A stretch of DNA of 31,311 bases from assembly GCA_022376515.1 (NCBI GenBank), contig WTXI01000388.1:1-31311 (forward strand), read 5' to 3'. The first letter of the stretch is position 1, and every line of letters starts with the position of its first letter. The position numbers were made by a program, and so were the translations under genes. Origin of the DNA: Lactifluus volemus. Taxonomy: Eukaryota > Basidiomycota > Agaricomycetes > Russulales > Russulaceae. The notes under the pieces are model-generated. The model ran no database searches. It was not told the DNA's origin and was given only the letters and a program-made list of their open reading frames with translations. Shown piece after piece: positions 10,301 through 20,504 of the stretch.

Positions 10301-13300
10301 AGGCAGACGCCATTTTTTCCGTCAGGCGGCCTCAACGGAATCCCTGCATTCGAGGTCAGACCTTTTGACTGACATCGTCCAATGTACTAAGTGTTGCTTT
10401 ACAGGTCGCTCTCCCAATCGGTTTCGCTCTCGCAGGAATTATCATCAGCACGTTCACGCAAAGCTTCGTTCTCAAGCCATGGGACGAGTAGTCCTACTCA
10501 GTCTCCACACCGACCCAATCTTTCGATCTCCCTCCCCACCGTCGGCGTATCTCCGAACGAGCGGTCAGCTGCAAGCCTTGAAAAAGAGATCATGCGCCTG
10601 CAGGACGTACTCAAAGAACGCGAACAGGAGATCGCTCATCTCGAGATCTCGTTAAAGGAGAAGGAAATGGCCGCACCCACAACATCAGTCTTGCAGGAAA
10701 CGACTGGTACACACCCCATTGATGACGTTGACAATCCGTCGGTGTTCTTGTCACCAAAAACAATCAATCAATTCGATGAGATCAAAACGGTCTTGCAACA
10801 AGGATCTGGATCAGACTGTGCGGATATAGCAAACAACTCTGAGTCCGACGAGTCTTTGGATCGACTCAACGAACTAATGCGGTGAGTTATGACTTCGTAA
10901 CCTACTACGGCACCTTCTCACTCTTTTCTAGGGCAATGGCCCAAAAGGAATCCCAGCACCGAGAGGGTATTGAAGCACTTAACGAAGAGCTGAGGCAACT
11001 TCGACGCCAACACGATGAGTTGACTGCTTTATCGAGCAACCAGGTACATCTCATTCATCTCGACAGTGGATGGAGACACTGACCCCTTTATGTAGACTAT
11101 CAACATGTCCAACGAGCTCGAAAGCCTACGTAGCAAGCACGAAGATTGCCTCGCGCGGCTGGATGAGGCTGAACTGCGAAGAACAGAGCTACAGGAGGCG
11201 CTGGAGAAAGCCAAGGATGACCACACCCATGCAGTAGAACAACTTCGCTCGGACCACGAGCAACTACTGCGTGCCAAGGAGAAGGAAGTTGATGAGCTTG
11301 TCGTGCGCCTCAACGAAGAGCATACATCATCTTTAGCTTCTCTCCTCGACCAATTACGTGAAGCATCCTCTGCGCTAGAGAAGGCCCATAAGGACCACGC
11401 TGAAGCATTTGGGCGTCTGAAAGCTGAGCACGAAGACGAGCTACGTCATCGTCTTGACGAAGCCGGTGCTGCGCTTAAAATGGCTCAGGAAGAGCATCAA
11501 GTTGTTCTTCGCGAAACCAACGCTAGGCATGACGAAACCTTGAAGCTGAAAGACGAGGATACGGCAGCATCTCTTGCAAAGACAGAGGAGGAGTACTATA
11601 ACGGACTTGTCAGGCTCAGGACCGAGCATGCCACCGCTTTAGAGCAGCAAACTGTCCAGGCAGAGCTAATATTGGAGAGACTACGTGAGGATCACTCCGC
11701 CGAGCTCCGAGTCGCTGAGCTGGCTCGAGAAGGGCTACTTTCTGAATCTCAGTTTGCGCAAGCTAACACCATCAAAGAGATTCAAAACGAGCACGCCGCT
11801 ATCGTCGCCAAGAAGGAAGGCGCCTTCGCTGATGATCTAGAGAAGCTCAAATCAAAACACACAGCCGCCATTTCAAAATTGCAAGAGGAGACTAGAGAGG
11901 AATTGAAGCGAGTTCAGCAAGCGTTGGCCAAGGCTCACGAAGAATACGAGGAGTTAAAGCTACGGTCAAGCGAACAATCCGAGGCTTCGCTGTTGGCTCT
12001 GAGAGAACAACAAACAGTTATTCTCAAGGAGGTCGAGTCTGGACACGAGCAAGATACAACGGCATTGAAGACTTCGCATCAAAAAGCTATCGCCACTCTC
12101 GTTTCTCGAGCAGAGCAGGATCGCGTTGCGCTGCAACAACATCACGCAGAAGAACTCGCAGCGCTGCGCAGCACCCACGAGGAAGCTTTAGTCGAGCTCG
12201 CCGCCAGCCTCGAAACTCAGCATAAGAAGGCTATGCAAGACGCTCTCGCCAATACCGAGCAGGAATGCGCCCTGTTGACCAAGACCTACGAAGAAAAGAT
12301 CACGGTTTACCGCATGGAGCACGAAAACGATAACTCGTTAAAGATCCAGGAGCTCCAGGCAGAACACGAGAATGATCTCCAGGAAGCTTTGAGTAAGGGC
12401 GTGGAAGAGCGCGGCGCCCTCATCCGGAACCACAGTGACCAGGTGGCTACTATCCAACACGAACATGCGAGAATGTTAGGTGATCTTAATGCAACCCTTT
12501 TGGCGGAGCGAGAGAGCCATCACCAGGCGTCGGAGTCATTGACGCAGCAGACAGAACAACTCACCGCGGAGAACGAGCGCCTCGGCAAGACGATTGAAGA
12601 GCTCAAGGGGAAGGACCAGCAAGAACGTGAATCAGCTGACAAAAGCCGCGAGCTACTTGTGGAAGAGTTGGCATCTCACAAGGCAGCGGCGGAGGAGTAC
12701 CTGCTCGCCCGTGAACAGGCTCGCAACGCACACGAGATTGCCGTAAAAAAGCAATCCGAGATTATCACAAGTCTGCAGCAGGACCTATCAGAAGCACATA
12801 ACGAACGGGAGGAGCTCGCAAAAGAAGTTGAATCGCTCAAGGTCCAGCTGGGAGCTGCTTGCAGTGGGCAAGCCGACTTGATAAAACAAGCATCCAACCG
12901 GGACTCTCTGGCTGATGAACTGGAGAAACATCGTTCAGTCCTAGCAGAACTGCAACACAACCTCCAGCGTGTCAAAGATGAAAAGGATGCGATTCAAGAG
13001 GAGAAGGCCAAACAAGAAAGCATCATGAGAGACCTACAAACCCAGCTAGCCCGCATCCCGACGAGTCGTAATGCACCTCCTTCACCTACATCTCCTGTTC
13101 GGATTCCGCCAGAGCGCGCACTTTCGTCTTATAGTCGCGTCAACGGCCTCGCAACCAAGCTGCCTCCCCCAACTCCCCACCCTCCGTACCTCCACCTCCG
13201 GCCCCGAAGGGAGCCTCATCGCTGGCCCATCAGCCGTCAACATCTTCTGCCGCATCCTCCGCCGCATTTTCTCCGTCCTCCTCGCGGGACTCGGACATGA

Positions 13301-13818
13301 ACTCGCCTGCAACCTCTGTAGCGTCATCTACCAATGGCCACGCACCGACGGTAGTCGCCGATACGCTTCAAGACCAAACCAAACAGATAGAAGAGCAGGA
13401 AGCCATTATCAAGACGTTGAACAAGCAATTGACGCATTGCGAGGCCGATTTGCAAGCTCACATGGACTTGGTTAACAGTTTGGAAACCTCCCTTGGTGAC
13501 TCTGAGAAAAATCGTGAGTCTCGGTGATCCACAGCCCGGATATCTCTTACCTTGTTGTCAGTTCGTAAAGCTCGCATGCAGGCTACAGAGCTTGCTCGTG
13601 AGCGCGACAATCTCACTAGTCAGGTTGAGAGCCTCAGAAGCGAATTAGCGGAAGCTAAGCGCGAGGTTACGTTGGTCCGTCGGTCTGTTGTCGAAGAGAA
13701 ACAGTCCCTCGAACAACGTCTTGACGAAGAGCGCAGAGCCAAAGAGCGGGTCCGCCATCAACTGGATGCTCGCATGGATGAGCTATCGAAACGGAAGTCC
13801 AAGTTTGTTTGTATATAG
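7378..13818 (+). CDS. Kinesin-4-like motor protein with long coiled-coil tail
   Basis: This is an ATP-driven microtubule motor of about 2000 residues. Exons run 7378-7426, 7482-8124, 8178-8586, 8640-9482, 9534-10354, 10405-10881, 10932-11043, 11096-13513 and 13562-13818. The N-terminal motor (about residues 14-465) has VALRIRP-type strand 1 (VQV + ALRIRP across intron 1), P-loop GQTSSGKT (about 121), switch I SSRSHAIF and switch II DLAGSER (about 361). The start of the motor close to the N-terminus and the neck position fit kinesin-4 (KIF4/KIF21-like). An ~80-residue Ser/Pro/Gly-rich insert lies between switch I and switch II. The rest is heptad-rich coiled coil with a Ser/Pro/Ala linker near 13070-13300 and a short coiled coil ending KRKSKFVCI. 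The frame changes by -1 within 13097-13170, most simply through one missing C in the run at 13166-13170; a 38-nt intron (13097-13134) is the alternative. A kinesin is certain; the subfamily is likely. Confidence 0.87.
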
Positions 13819-14202
13819 TCTCTTTCGCATTTCTGTACTATCATGTTGCTTTCGGCACATCCATGATGGTTTCTTAGCAGTCACCTTTGAATCTGTCCAG
13901 CTCTGTTTCTTCACGTTTTGGTCAGTCAACCCTTGGTACTTTACATGTTAGATAGTATACCCGCGCTCGCGCGTGTTCCCATTCACATATTGTTTCTTGA
14001 TCGCATTACCTCCTTCATATGTTTTACCTATTATTCGCAGCGCGATCTAGTTGGTGTAGATCAGGTCGGGCGCTATCCCAGTCTGAGCCATGGATTATAG
14101 ATATTATGCATTTCATGAGGAGCGCGGAGTCCGAGAATTTAGGCGCTTGTGGACCTGCGAAATACGCCGAATTGCCAGCCAGACTTTGTGTAGGTGCTTG
14201 CC
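13819..14202. other. Intergenic region, kinesin 3' flank and SDR promoter
   Basis: There are 384 bp between two plus-strand genes. It holds pyrimidine-rich stretches and a CGCGCTCGCGCG run near 13963, but no ORF with recognisable motifs and no RNA gene. Confidence 0.45.
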
Positions 14203-15784
14203 ATGAATCCTCTATATCGTGCCCCGGCTTTCGCTTTCCGAGTACCACGGTTGCAGGGCCGTCTCTCGACTTCCTGGGTTCGATGGTCGAACACGGAGGC
14301 ACAAACGAAGTCTAGAGTATTGCCAACCTTTTCGCTAAATGGAAAAGTCAGCTGTGTTATCCTCTGCCAATGTACGTACTTCACGGAGTAACAGGTTTGT
14401 CTCGTCACCGGAGCTGCTCGAGGACTTGGGAATGAGTTTTGTCGTGCTTTCATGCGCTCGTTTGTCCTCAACATAGCTCTAAGACTAACCAAGATACTGA
14501 GGCTTGAATAAAAGGCAGTGTACATCCCTCGTCCTCCTCGATCTAAAACAATCCGAAGTACAGTCGGCCGCTGAAGAACTTTTCGAATTTGCAGGTACGT
14601 ATCTACGAAATGCATTCCTTCTGCTGCGAAGGTGGCTCTTATTCATGTCCTTCAAGGTACTGAACACATGAGGCTCGACGGTCTGAAGGTTGTTGGCCTC
14701 GAGTGCGACGTATCATCAGAAGTATCTGTTGGTAAGGCATTCACGAGGACGCTTGAGGTATTCGGTCGTGTGGATGTTGTCGTTGCATCCGCTGGTGAGC
14801 GTATTCGTCACTTCCTCCTGGCTATGAGCGATGACAATATTGCGGTACCTAGGCATTGTCGAACAATATGCCGCAGTAGAGTGCGCCTCCTTTATATTCG
14901 TTTTATTTTACCTCCAGGGATCGGTTCATGTTATGCGCTACTTAGCTATCCGTCTGATCGCATGAAACGCTTATATGATATCAACGTCCACGGCGCTTTC
15001 TTCACTGCTCGCGAAGCTGCAAAATACATGATACCACAAGGGGGAGGTAGCATCATTCTGGTAGCGAGCATGAGTGCTAACGTGTGTTTACAACTCTATT
15101 ATTCTCATCAACTCGTTCTGAATTGTATTGTCAGATTGTCAACTTGCCTCAGGTATCACTGTCACCCTCATAGACCTCAGCTACATTGACCTTTGACTTG
15201 CGAAGCTACAAACCCCATACAATGCTTCGAAAGCAGGTTTGTTGTGCTCTTCTGGCCCAATCCGTAAGATGGTGCTGACTGACCGTAGCTGTGAAGCACA
15301 TGGCATCAAGCCTTGCCGTAGAGTGGGCAAAGAAGGGTGTGCGCGTTAACGCATTGAGGCATGAGCCTATTTCATGCATAGTCACATTTGTCGCTATGCT
15401 GAAGTATTGCCGCATTTTAGCCCTGGCTATATGATGACCAAATTGACGCGGACAATGCTATCAAATAACCCAGAACTCAAGGTGACACGGCATCTTGATA
15501 GACCATTTTTGCGACCTCATGCAACCTGTCAGAAAACGTGGGAAAGTTTGACGCCATGGGAAGGGTATGGGAATCGAAATACCCTCCGACGTTGTAGAGC
15601 AGACCTGACCATAAATTTTAGATGGGAGAACCGGAGGATTTGGACGTTAGTCATTTCTGAGCTAGATGACTGTAGATTGAAGTTTACGTCTTCGCAGGGG
15701 GCCATCGTTTTCCTTGCGAGTGATGCATCTCGGTTCATGACGGGGTCAGAGGTGCGAATCGATGGAGGTTATTGTTCTACCTAA
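14203..15784 (+). CDS. Mitochondrial-type short-chain dehydrogenase (sorbose reductase/arabinitol dehydrogenase-like)
   Basis: This is an NAD(P)-dependent oxidoreductase, probably acting on polyols or sugars. Thirteen exons (14203-14346, 14395-14459, 14515-14594, 14657-14794, 14853-14880, 14946-15081, 15135-15152, 15206-15236, 15289-15358, 15421-15481, 15533-15564, 15622-15645, 15698-15784) give ~304 residues. Seen: cofactor motif TGAARGLG, DLKQSE after strand 2, ECDVSSE, catalytic Ser in VASMSAN, YNASKA with the Tyr/Lys pair, SPGYM, and the terminal GAIVFLASDASRF and DGGYCST. The first ~40 residues are Arg/Ser-rich with no acids at the start, like a mitochondrial presequence. The intron at 15359-15420 has a GC donor. 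Exon 11 is one base short: the frame of KTWESLTP and that of MGR/MGEPEDL differ by -1 at about 15553-15560. It is either a sequence error or a broken copy. The substrate is unknown. Confidence 0.82.
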
Positions 15785-15900
15785 TTCCTCTGTCCGTGAA
15801 AATCGCCCTTTTCCTTTTCGAGTCATACCGTCGGCTTCTGCTCCACAACTCTCACGGCCTCGTTGCCGGTTCTTCCTTACTGCAACTGATCATTTTTGTC

Positions 15901-15948
15901 TATATAATCAGGCTCCTTCTCTCACTCTCACTCCCCCGTTCCCCCTAA
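15901..15948 (+). promoter_or_regulatory. wc-2: Core promoter of wc-2: TATA box and CT-rich leader
   Basis: A TATATAA at 15901-15907 lies 42 bp upstream of the ATG and is followed by an almost pure C/T tract up to the start codon. This is a common arrangement in fungal promoters. Confidence 0.5.
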
Positions 15949-17194
15949 ATGAGTGCTGTAGCAGGTCCACCCTCACGTCCTGTCCAATTACAACAAAATC
16001 AATCACCCCTTCCACAATGGGAGTTTACACGGCGAAAACGTTGGGCAGATCTTCTAATCACCGAATTGAGCGAGGCCATCCTCCTCGTCCTTTCACCCTC
16101 ACGCAAGGTCCTTTTCTGCAATCCAGCAGTGCGCGAGATATTGGGCTGGCAAGATGAGGACTTGATAGACAGGGATTTGACAAATCTCGTAAACGGTCTG
16201 TACTCAACTCACTCGATCGTCTCAGCTATTCCAGCTGATCTGCTGGCACGTGGGTCCCAGGCGACGACAGGCTCAGTTTCTGCACGAAATATACTCATTC
16301 CATCGAGCATCGTGAAGAGTTACACCTTTATGCGCGTCTGCGCTGTAAATCCGAGTCCTCTACTCACTTGGCCATCATACCACCCTCTCCAAAAGAGGTC
16401 CTCCTCGAGATTATCGGGTACCCGCATTTTGTCCCAGGAGAAACCGAGTGCAGCTGCTTTTTTGTGGTTGCCAAGCCATTCCCGAGTCGAAATACGGCGA
16501 TGTGGGTGCTCGTAACTTATCTTCGGCATGTTTGGTCGTGAGAACCAATGTTGGGCCGTGGCCGTGGCAGGTTGAACACATTGTTGGAACTCAAAGTCGA
16601 GAACGAGCGGTTGCAACAGCATATCAGGGTACTTCGTGCTCATTCCCAGCAGGTTTCGGCTGGACAAGTCACCCAACACTTGGATCCGTACGCCGCTGAC
16701 GATATGTCGGCGCAGCTCGCGGCTAACCTGGGATTACCGGCACGATCGACGCTCGGTGGAGATCCGTCACGACCGCATTATTCCTCCATCTCGCATGGGT
16801 ACGAAGCTGGTAACTTTCCTGCCGTACTCGAAGATGATGGGGATTCCGAACCGCGAAGAAAAAAGGCAATCTTGTTGCGAACCGATCTGCATGTTGTGCT
16901 GATACGTTCTCTTTTTCAGCTCAGAAATCACTTGGTGGCGAGCAGTATATATGCAATACATGTGGCCGCACTGACTCTCCGGAATGGAGAAAGGTACTCA
17001 TGTCAGTTTTGCCTCTGTGTGTGCCTGCTAATATCTCTGGATCGTAGGGTCCCCGTGGTCCGAAAACTCTCTGCAATGCCTGCGGTCTTCGATGGGGCAA
17101 AGAAGGTGCGCAAATTCGAGGAGGCAGCCGAGGCGGGCGATATCAGTCAGCTTCCTCTCGACGACACAGTACCCCCTTAGTCTCGTTGCTCTAA
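15949..17194 (+). CDS. wc-2: White collar-2 homolog (PAS + GATA zinc finger)
   Basis: This is the DNA-binding partner of the blue-light receptor WC-1, and the white-collar complex activates light-responsive genes. Exons 15949-16195, 16261-16501, 16571-16865, 16925-16993 and 17048-17194 splice to 332 residues. A PAS domain covers about residues 25-160 (ELSEAILLV, VLFCNPAVREILGW, ELHLYARLRCK, IIGYPHF). A short coiled stretch follows (LLELKVENERLQQHI), then an acidic/basic linker ending EPRRKK. The GATA finger has C271, C274, C293 and C296 (CX2CX18CX2C), with CNTCGRTDSPEWRK and LCNACGLRW split by intron 4. Intron 3 appears to use a GC donor (16866) and the second of two acceptors (CTCAG). The tail after the finger is short and Ser/Arg rich. 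It is convergent with ypt1. There is no LOV domain, so it is WC-2 rather than WC-1. Confidence 0.9.
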
Positions 17195-17473
17195 CCACTC
17201 TTTTGTCATTATGGGGGCATTTTTTGACACACAATACACGTCATTTGCAGTATACGTTACACCCTTCAATTCATAACGTGACCGACTGCATTGGCCGTAG
17301 CACAAAGAAATCACACATAGATGTGGAAAAACATGGATATTGAACAGTAAGCGCAGAGGTAGAGAAGACACGGGGTGAAGGTAAGATGCAGATATAGAGT
17401 AGAACGACCATTAAACACCTCCCCAATGTTTCCAGGCGCTGGTAGGATAAACAATTGTCCAGTTTCTCAGCAA

Positions 17474-18503
17474 TCAGCAGCAGCCACCCGATTGAATTTG
17501 TTGTACATTCTGACCAGGAGTAATCGTTGTCGACTTGCCTGTACCGGGTGCGACGGGGTAGAACCCATTCTAGGGGGTGATGTTAACCTGGAAGAGAAAA
17601 GAGCACGAACCGAACTCACCCGGTCCTTAATCTGTTTCGCCATGGTCAGGAAGGCTTGTTCGACATTTGTCGCATTCTTCGCGGAGGTCTCAAGGAAGGG
17701 GATGGAAAGCTGATCGGCAAATTCCTACGTATTCGTTGCAATGAAATTAACATGGAAATAGCAAAAGTGATAGACTATGGACAGACCTTTGCGACACCAT
17801 ATTCCACGACTTTCTTGCTGGTAAGATCGGACTTGTTGCCAACAAGCAACTTGTTCACACCCTCAGAAGCATAGCGGTCGATTTCCTGCAACCACTGCTT
17901 CACGTTGGTGAATGTATCTATGAAAGCGTAAGAGAAGGAGCGGTCAGAGTCAAGAGCACTAACCGTTGTCAGTGACATCATAGACAACAATAATACCGTG
18001 TGCTCCACGGTAGTAAGAGGAGGTGATGGTACGGAAACGTTCTTGCCCTAAAAACAGAGGCATTTATGGCAAGCTGGACAAAAGGACGGTGTTATGTACC
18101 TGCGGTATCCCACTGAACAAGAACAAGAAAAGTAAGCGCAAGTCAGTGCACAGGGTCAGAAAGAAGTAGCATATGGGTCAAGAGCGACAAGGTAGGGTCA
18201 CAGGCGTATATGCCACGACGGGGAGCGCCGAGGGTAAAGGAAACTCTGTACTCACAATTTGAAGCTTGACAGTCTTGCCTTCGAGCTCAATAGTGCGAAT
18301 CTTGAAGTCAACGCCAATTGTAGATATGTAGCTTTCTGTATAGGTATCGTCTGCGAAACGGAGGAGAAGGCAGGACTAGGAAGAGGGACAATTGAAGTGA
18401 GTAGAAAGAGTCGAGGTAACTGAATTGGAAAGCCAACCTTTCCGACGCCGGAGTCACCGATGAGAAGGAGTTTGAAGAGGTAGTCGTACTCGCTGGTGTG
18501 CAT
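17474..18503 (-). CDS. ypt1: Rab GTPase Ypt1/Rab1
   Basis: This small GTPase controls ER-to-Golgi transport and autophagy initiation on membranes. Seven exons (18503-18438, 18375-18256, 18112-18100, 18047-17964, 17917-17787, 17724-17620, 17569-17474) give 204 residues, the usual length for the family. Seen: P-loop GDSGVGKS split by intron 1, effector region [22 protein letters not shown] assembled across a 13-nt exon, NKSD, ETSAKN, and a C-terminal GGCC dual prenylation site. The Rab1-type stretch [17 protein letters not shown] and the [13 protein letters not shown] start identify Ypt1. Intron 2 is unusually long here (143 nt). The last exon starts NGFYP; one extra and one missing base would make this segment more typical, but the frame is open as written. 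Confidence 0.93.
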
Positions 18504-18573
18504 GTTGGGGATGGATGATAATCGAGGGAGTGAAAAGCAAAAGCTGTGTAGCGAGCCGTCGTCTAGTGGAGTT

Positions 18574-18593
18574 GAGTCGAGTCGAGTCGAGTC
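18574..18593. repeat. GAGTC microsatellite, four units
   Basis: Four perfect GAGTC pentamers lie ~70 bp upstream of the ypt1 start codon, probably in its promoter or 5' UTR. Length variation between strains is likely; any regulatory role is speculative. Confidence 0.6.
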
Positions 18594-19246
18594 GTCGAGG
18601 GGAGAGAGTCGTGGTCGTGTTGTTGTGACACGAATATGTCACGTTTCCCTCAATACGCTTCCTACTCCCTCTCAAGCATACTGTCCGACCTTTGACACTT
18701 GTTTCTGCGGCTTGACCCGACGATTCCGTACACTCGTGCTTATGAAGGCTCGTAGCTGCTTACTGGAAGGCCCCCTCATTTCACCACCTTGTTCAATTGT
18801 AGCATTCTTTTCTCCGCGTCCATCATCTATGCAATCATGATTTCCCGGTTTTCCACGCTCTATCTCTGATTCCGACGAAACTTTCATTTCAAGTCTATTT
18901 GTAGACGTGACGCGCAAATGTTTGGGGGCAGGGGGAGGTATCAGAAAACGAGACAGACGGTGATGTTTTTGGTTGTGCTGGGAGCACATGGTTAATGCTT
19001 GGATGCTCTACCAAGCCTTGATTCCGGTCACGATGCAGGTAAAATTCTGGTTCTGCGAACTAACTTTCTTTATGCCTGTCGGGTCCCACCCCCAAAGTTT
19101 GGGCTCATTCAATGAGGGCATTTACGTAACTCCTGCCGCGCTATTGCCACCTCACCGACCCGTTCCATTGGCCTGTTTAGCGTTATTTCCTCTCGGAGGC
19201 TTTTGTGTTTGCCAGCGTGAGTGCCGCTTATCACCGCGTGGCAAAG

Positions 19247-19275
19247 ACGTGCAACGGGTGTCATTCGTTGCACGT
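19247..19275. promoter_or_regulatory. Perfect 10-bp inverted repeat ACGTGCAACG..CGTTGCACGT
   Basis: Two exact 10-base arms flank a 9-base loop. It could be a dimeric transcription-factor site or a hairpin near the 3' end of the zinc-ribbon gene. No known factor was assigned. Confidence 0.4.
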
Positions 19276-19603
19276 ACGACTACCTCAACCCAAGTTTAAT
19301 CTGCACCACATGCTGGCGGTTCTATTCCAATACAATGATTGGGCAACATGCCTAGCTCAGGATTAGAAGATCCGCAAGCTCTCTGACAGCAGGGGTAGGA
19401 AGGCTTTCGGGAGCAATACATGGGCATAAATTCAGAGAAGCCACAACGAATGTTACTTAACATGTACACTTGAAACATAGTCAATATACTGTACTGCAAA
19501 TACACTCGTCACCTGCAAAAGTTACGGGTGCATAGCATCAGCGTGGAAGGATGGCAACCAGCGGATAAGGAAAAATGGAAGCAAAGACGATGGCAAAAGC
19601 CTT

Positions 19604-20175
19604 TCAGTAACCATGTGGGGGAATGTCGTAAGAGGGCTGGTAACCCATTTGGTTCGGGCTCTGGTATGGCTGCACGGTTCCTTGCTGGTAAGGGCCCAAC
19701 CACCCATTGCCTGCTGGTAGAGCCGGTTCCCACCTAAGGACATCTCCAAATCAGAGAAGATGAACGGAAATTTTGAGGGACCCAAGGCTCACCCATTTTG
19801 AATAGGGACGTGCCAGTTACACGTAGAGCATATCCAAATGTGTTTCTTCTTGAACGGGACCAAGCGCACGAGGAAGAGCGAAAACCATAACCGAGAGGTA
19901 GCGCGTACGACAGTTACTGTGTGAGGAGGGCATGAATCAGCTCGAGTGGTGAAGCGGGTAAAGGGAGTACCATTGTGACATTTGGGACAAACGCGAGGGG
20001 TGTTATCAACTATCTGAAGCTTGTCGGAAAAGCCAACTGGAGACAATGAATGAAGCGGGCTTCGAAAGGGGGGTAAGATTCCTACATACAGAGTATAGGG
20101 AGGAATACTGAGAGAAAGTAAATATGATCAAAAACAGAATAAGCAGAGAGGATCGTGAAAAAGCGTACAAAACAT
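19604..20175 (-). CDS. Small zinc-ribbon protein
   Basis: Five exons (20175-20169, 20107-20090, 20036-19971, 19916-19793, 19733-19604) give 114 residues. The first two exons are only 7 and 18 nt, and together they encode the hydrophobic start MFLFLPIL. Then come DKLQIVDNTPRVCPKCHN, a segment SRLWFSLFLVRLVPFKKKHIW, and ICSTCNW. The CPKC and CSTC pairs form a zinc ribbon of the small fungal zinc-ribbon family. The tail is rich in Gly, Pro, Tyr and Gln (PYQQG, PYQSPNQMGYQPSYD). The function of the family is not established as far as I know. A membrane association through the hydrophobic N-terminus is possible. It lies directly downstream of the Zn2Cys6 gene on the same strand. No start other than 20175 gives this conserved N-terminus. 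Confidence 0.75.
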
Positions 20176-20504
20176 ATGGGTTGAATGACAAAAGAAAGTG
20201 TGTTGTTGCTGCGGTGAGGTAAGCGATCCCCTTTGCGCAGTCGAGGCAGTCACGAGGCTCGGCCAATAACAGTTAACATTCTACGCAACTATCTCCTAAT
20301 GATAATGCAAGAGGACTTCCGTGTCCTATGACGGACAACAATAACAATGCACTAAACAAATAAAGATATCTATGTATGGCAGGCAAAATGGTCAAAAGGT
20401 GAGATGCAGCGAAATAATAGATCGAGTCGAAGAAACCAGAAAAGAAATGTACATAATAATGTCCGATCGAGTGGTCCGAGGAACCAGTACTAGTGCCGAC
20501 TATT
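20176..20504. other. Intergenic, zinc-ribbon promoter region
   Basis: This A-rich region lies between the likely 3' end of the Zn2Cys6 gene and the start of the zinc-ribbon gene, both on the minus strand. No gene or RNA is recognised. Confidence 0.4.

Larger units (their letters stand above)
18504..19603. other. Long intergenic region upstream of ypt1
   Basis: This is about 1.1 kb between two minus-strand genes, with no protein motif recognised on either strand. It contains four tandem GAGTC units (18574-18593) close to the ypt1 start, C/T-rich coding-strand sequence just upstream of the ATG, and a perfect 10-bp inverted repeat at 19247-19275. A 108-codon plus-strand ORF at 18973-19299 looks accidental. 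Confidence 0.45.

Noticed and set aside
18973..19299. 108-codon plus-strand ORF between ypt1 and the zinc-ribbon gene
   Set aside because: There is no motif, no supporting splice structure, and the composition resembles intergenic DNA.
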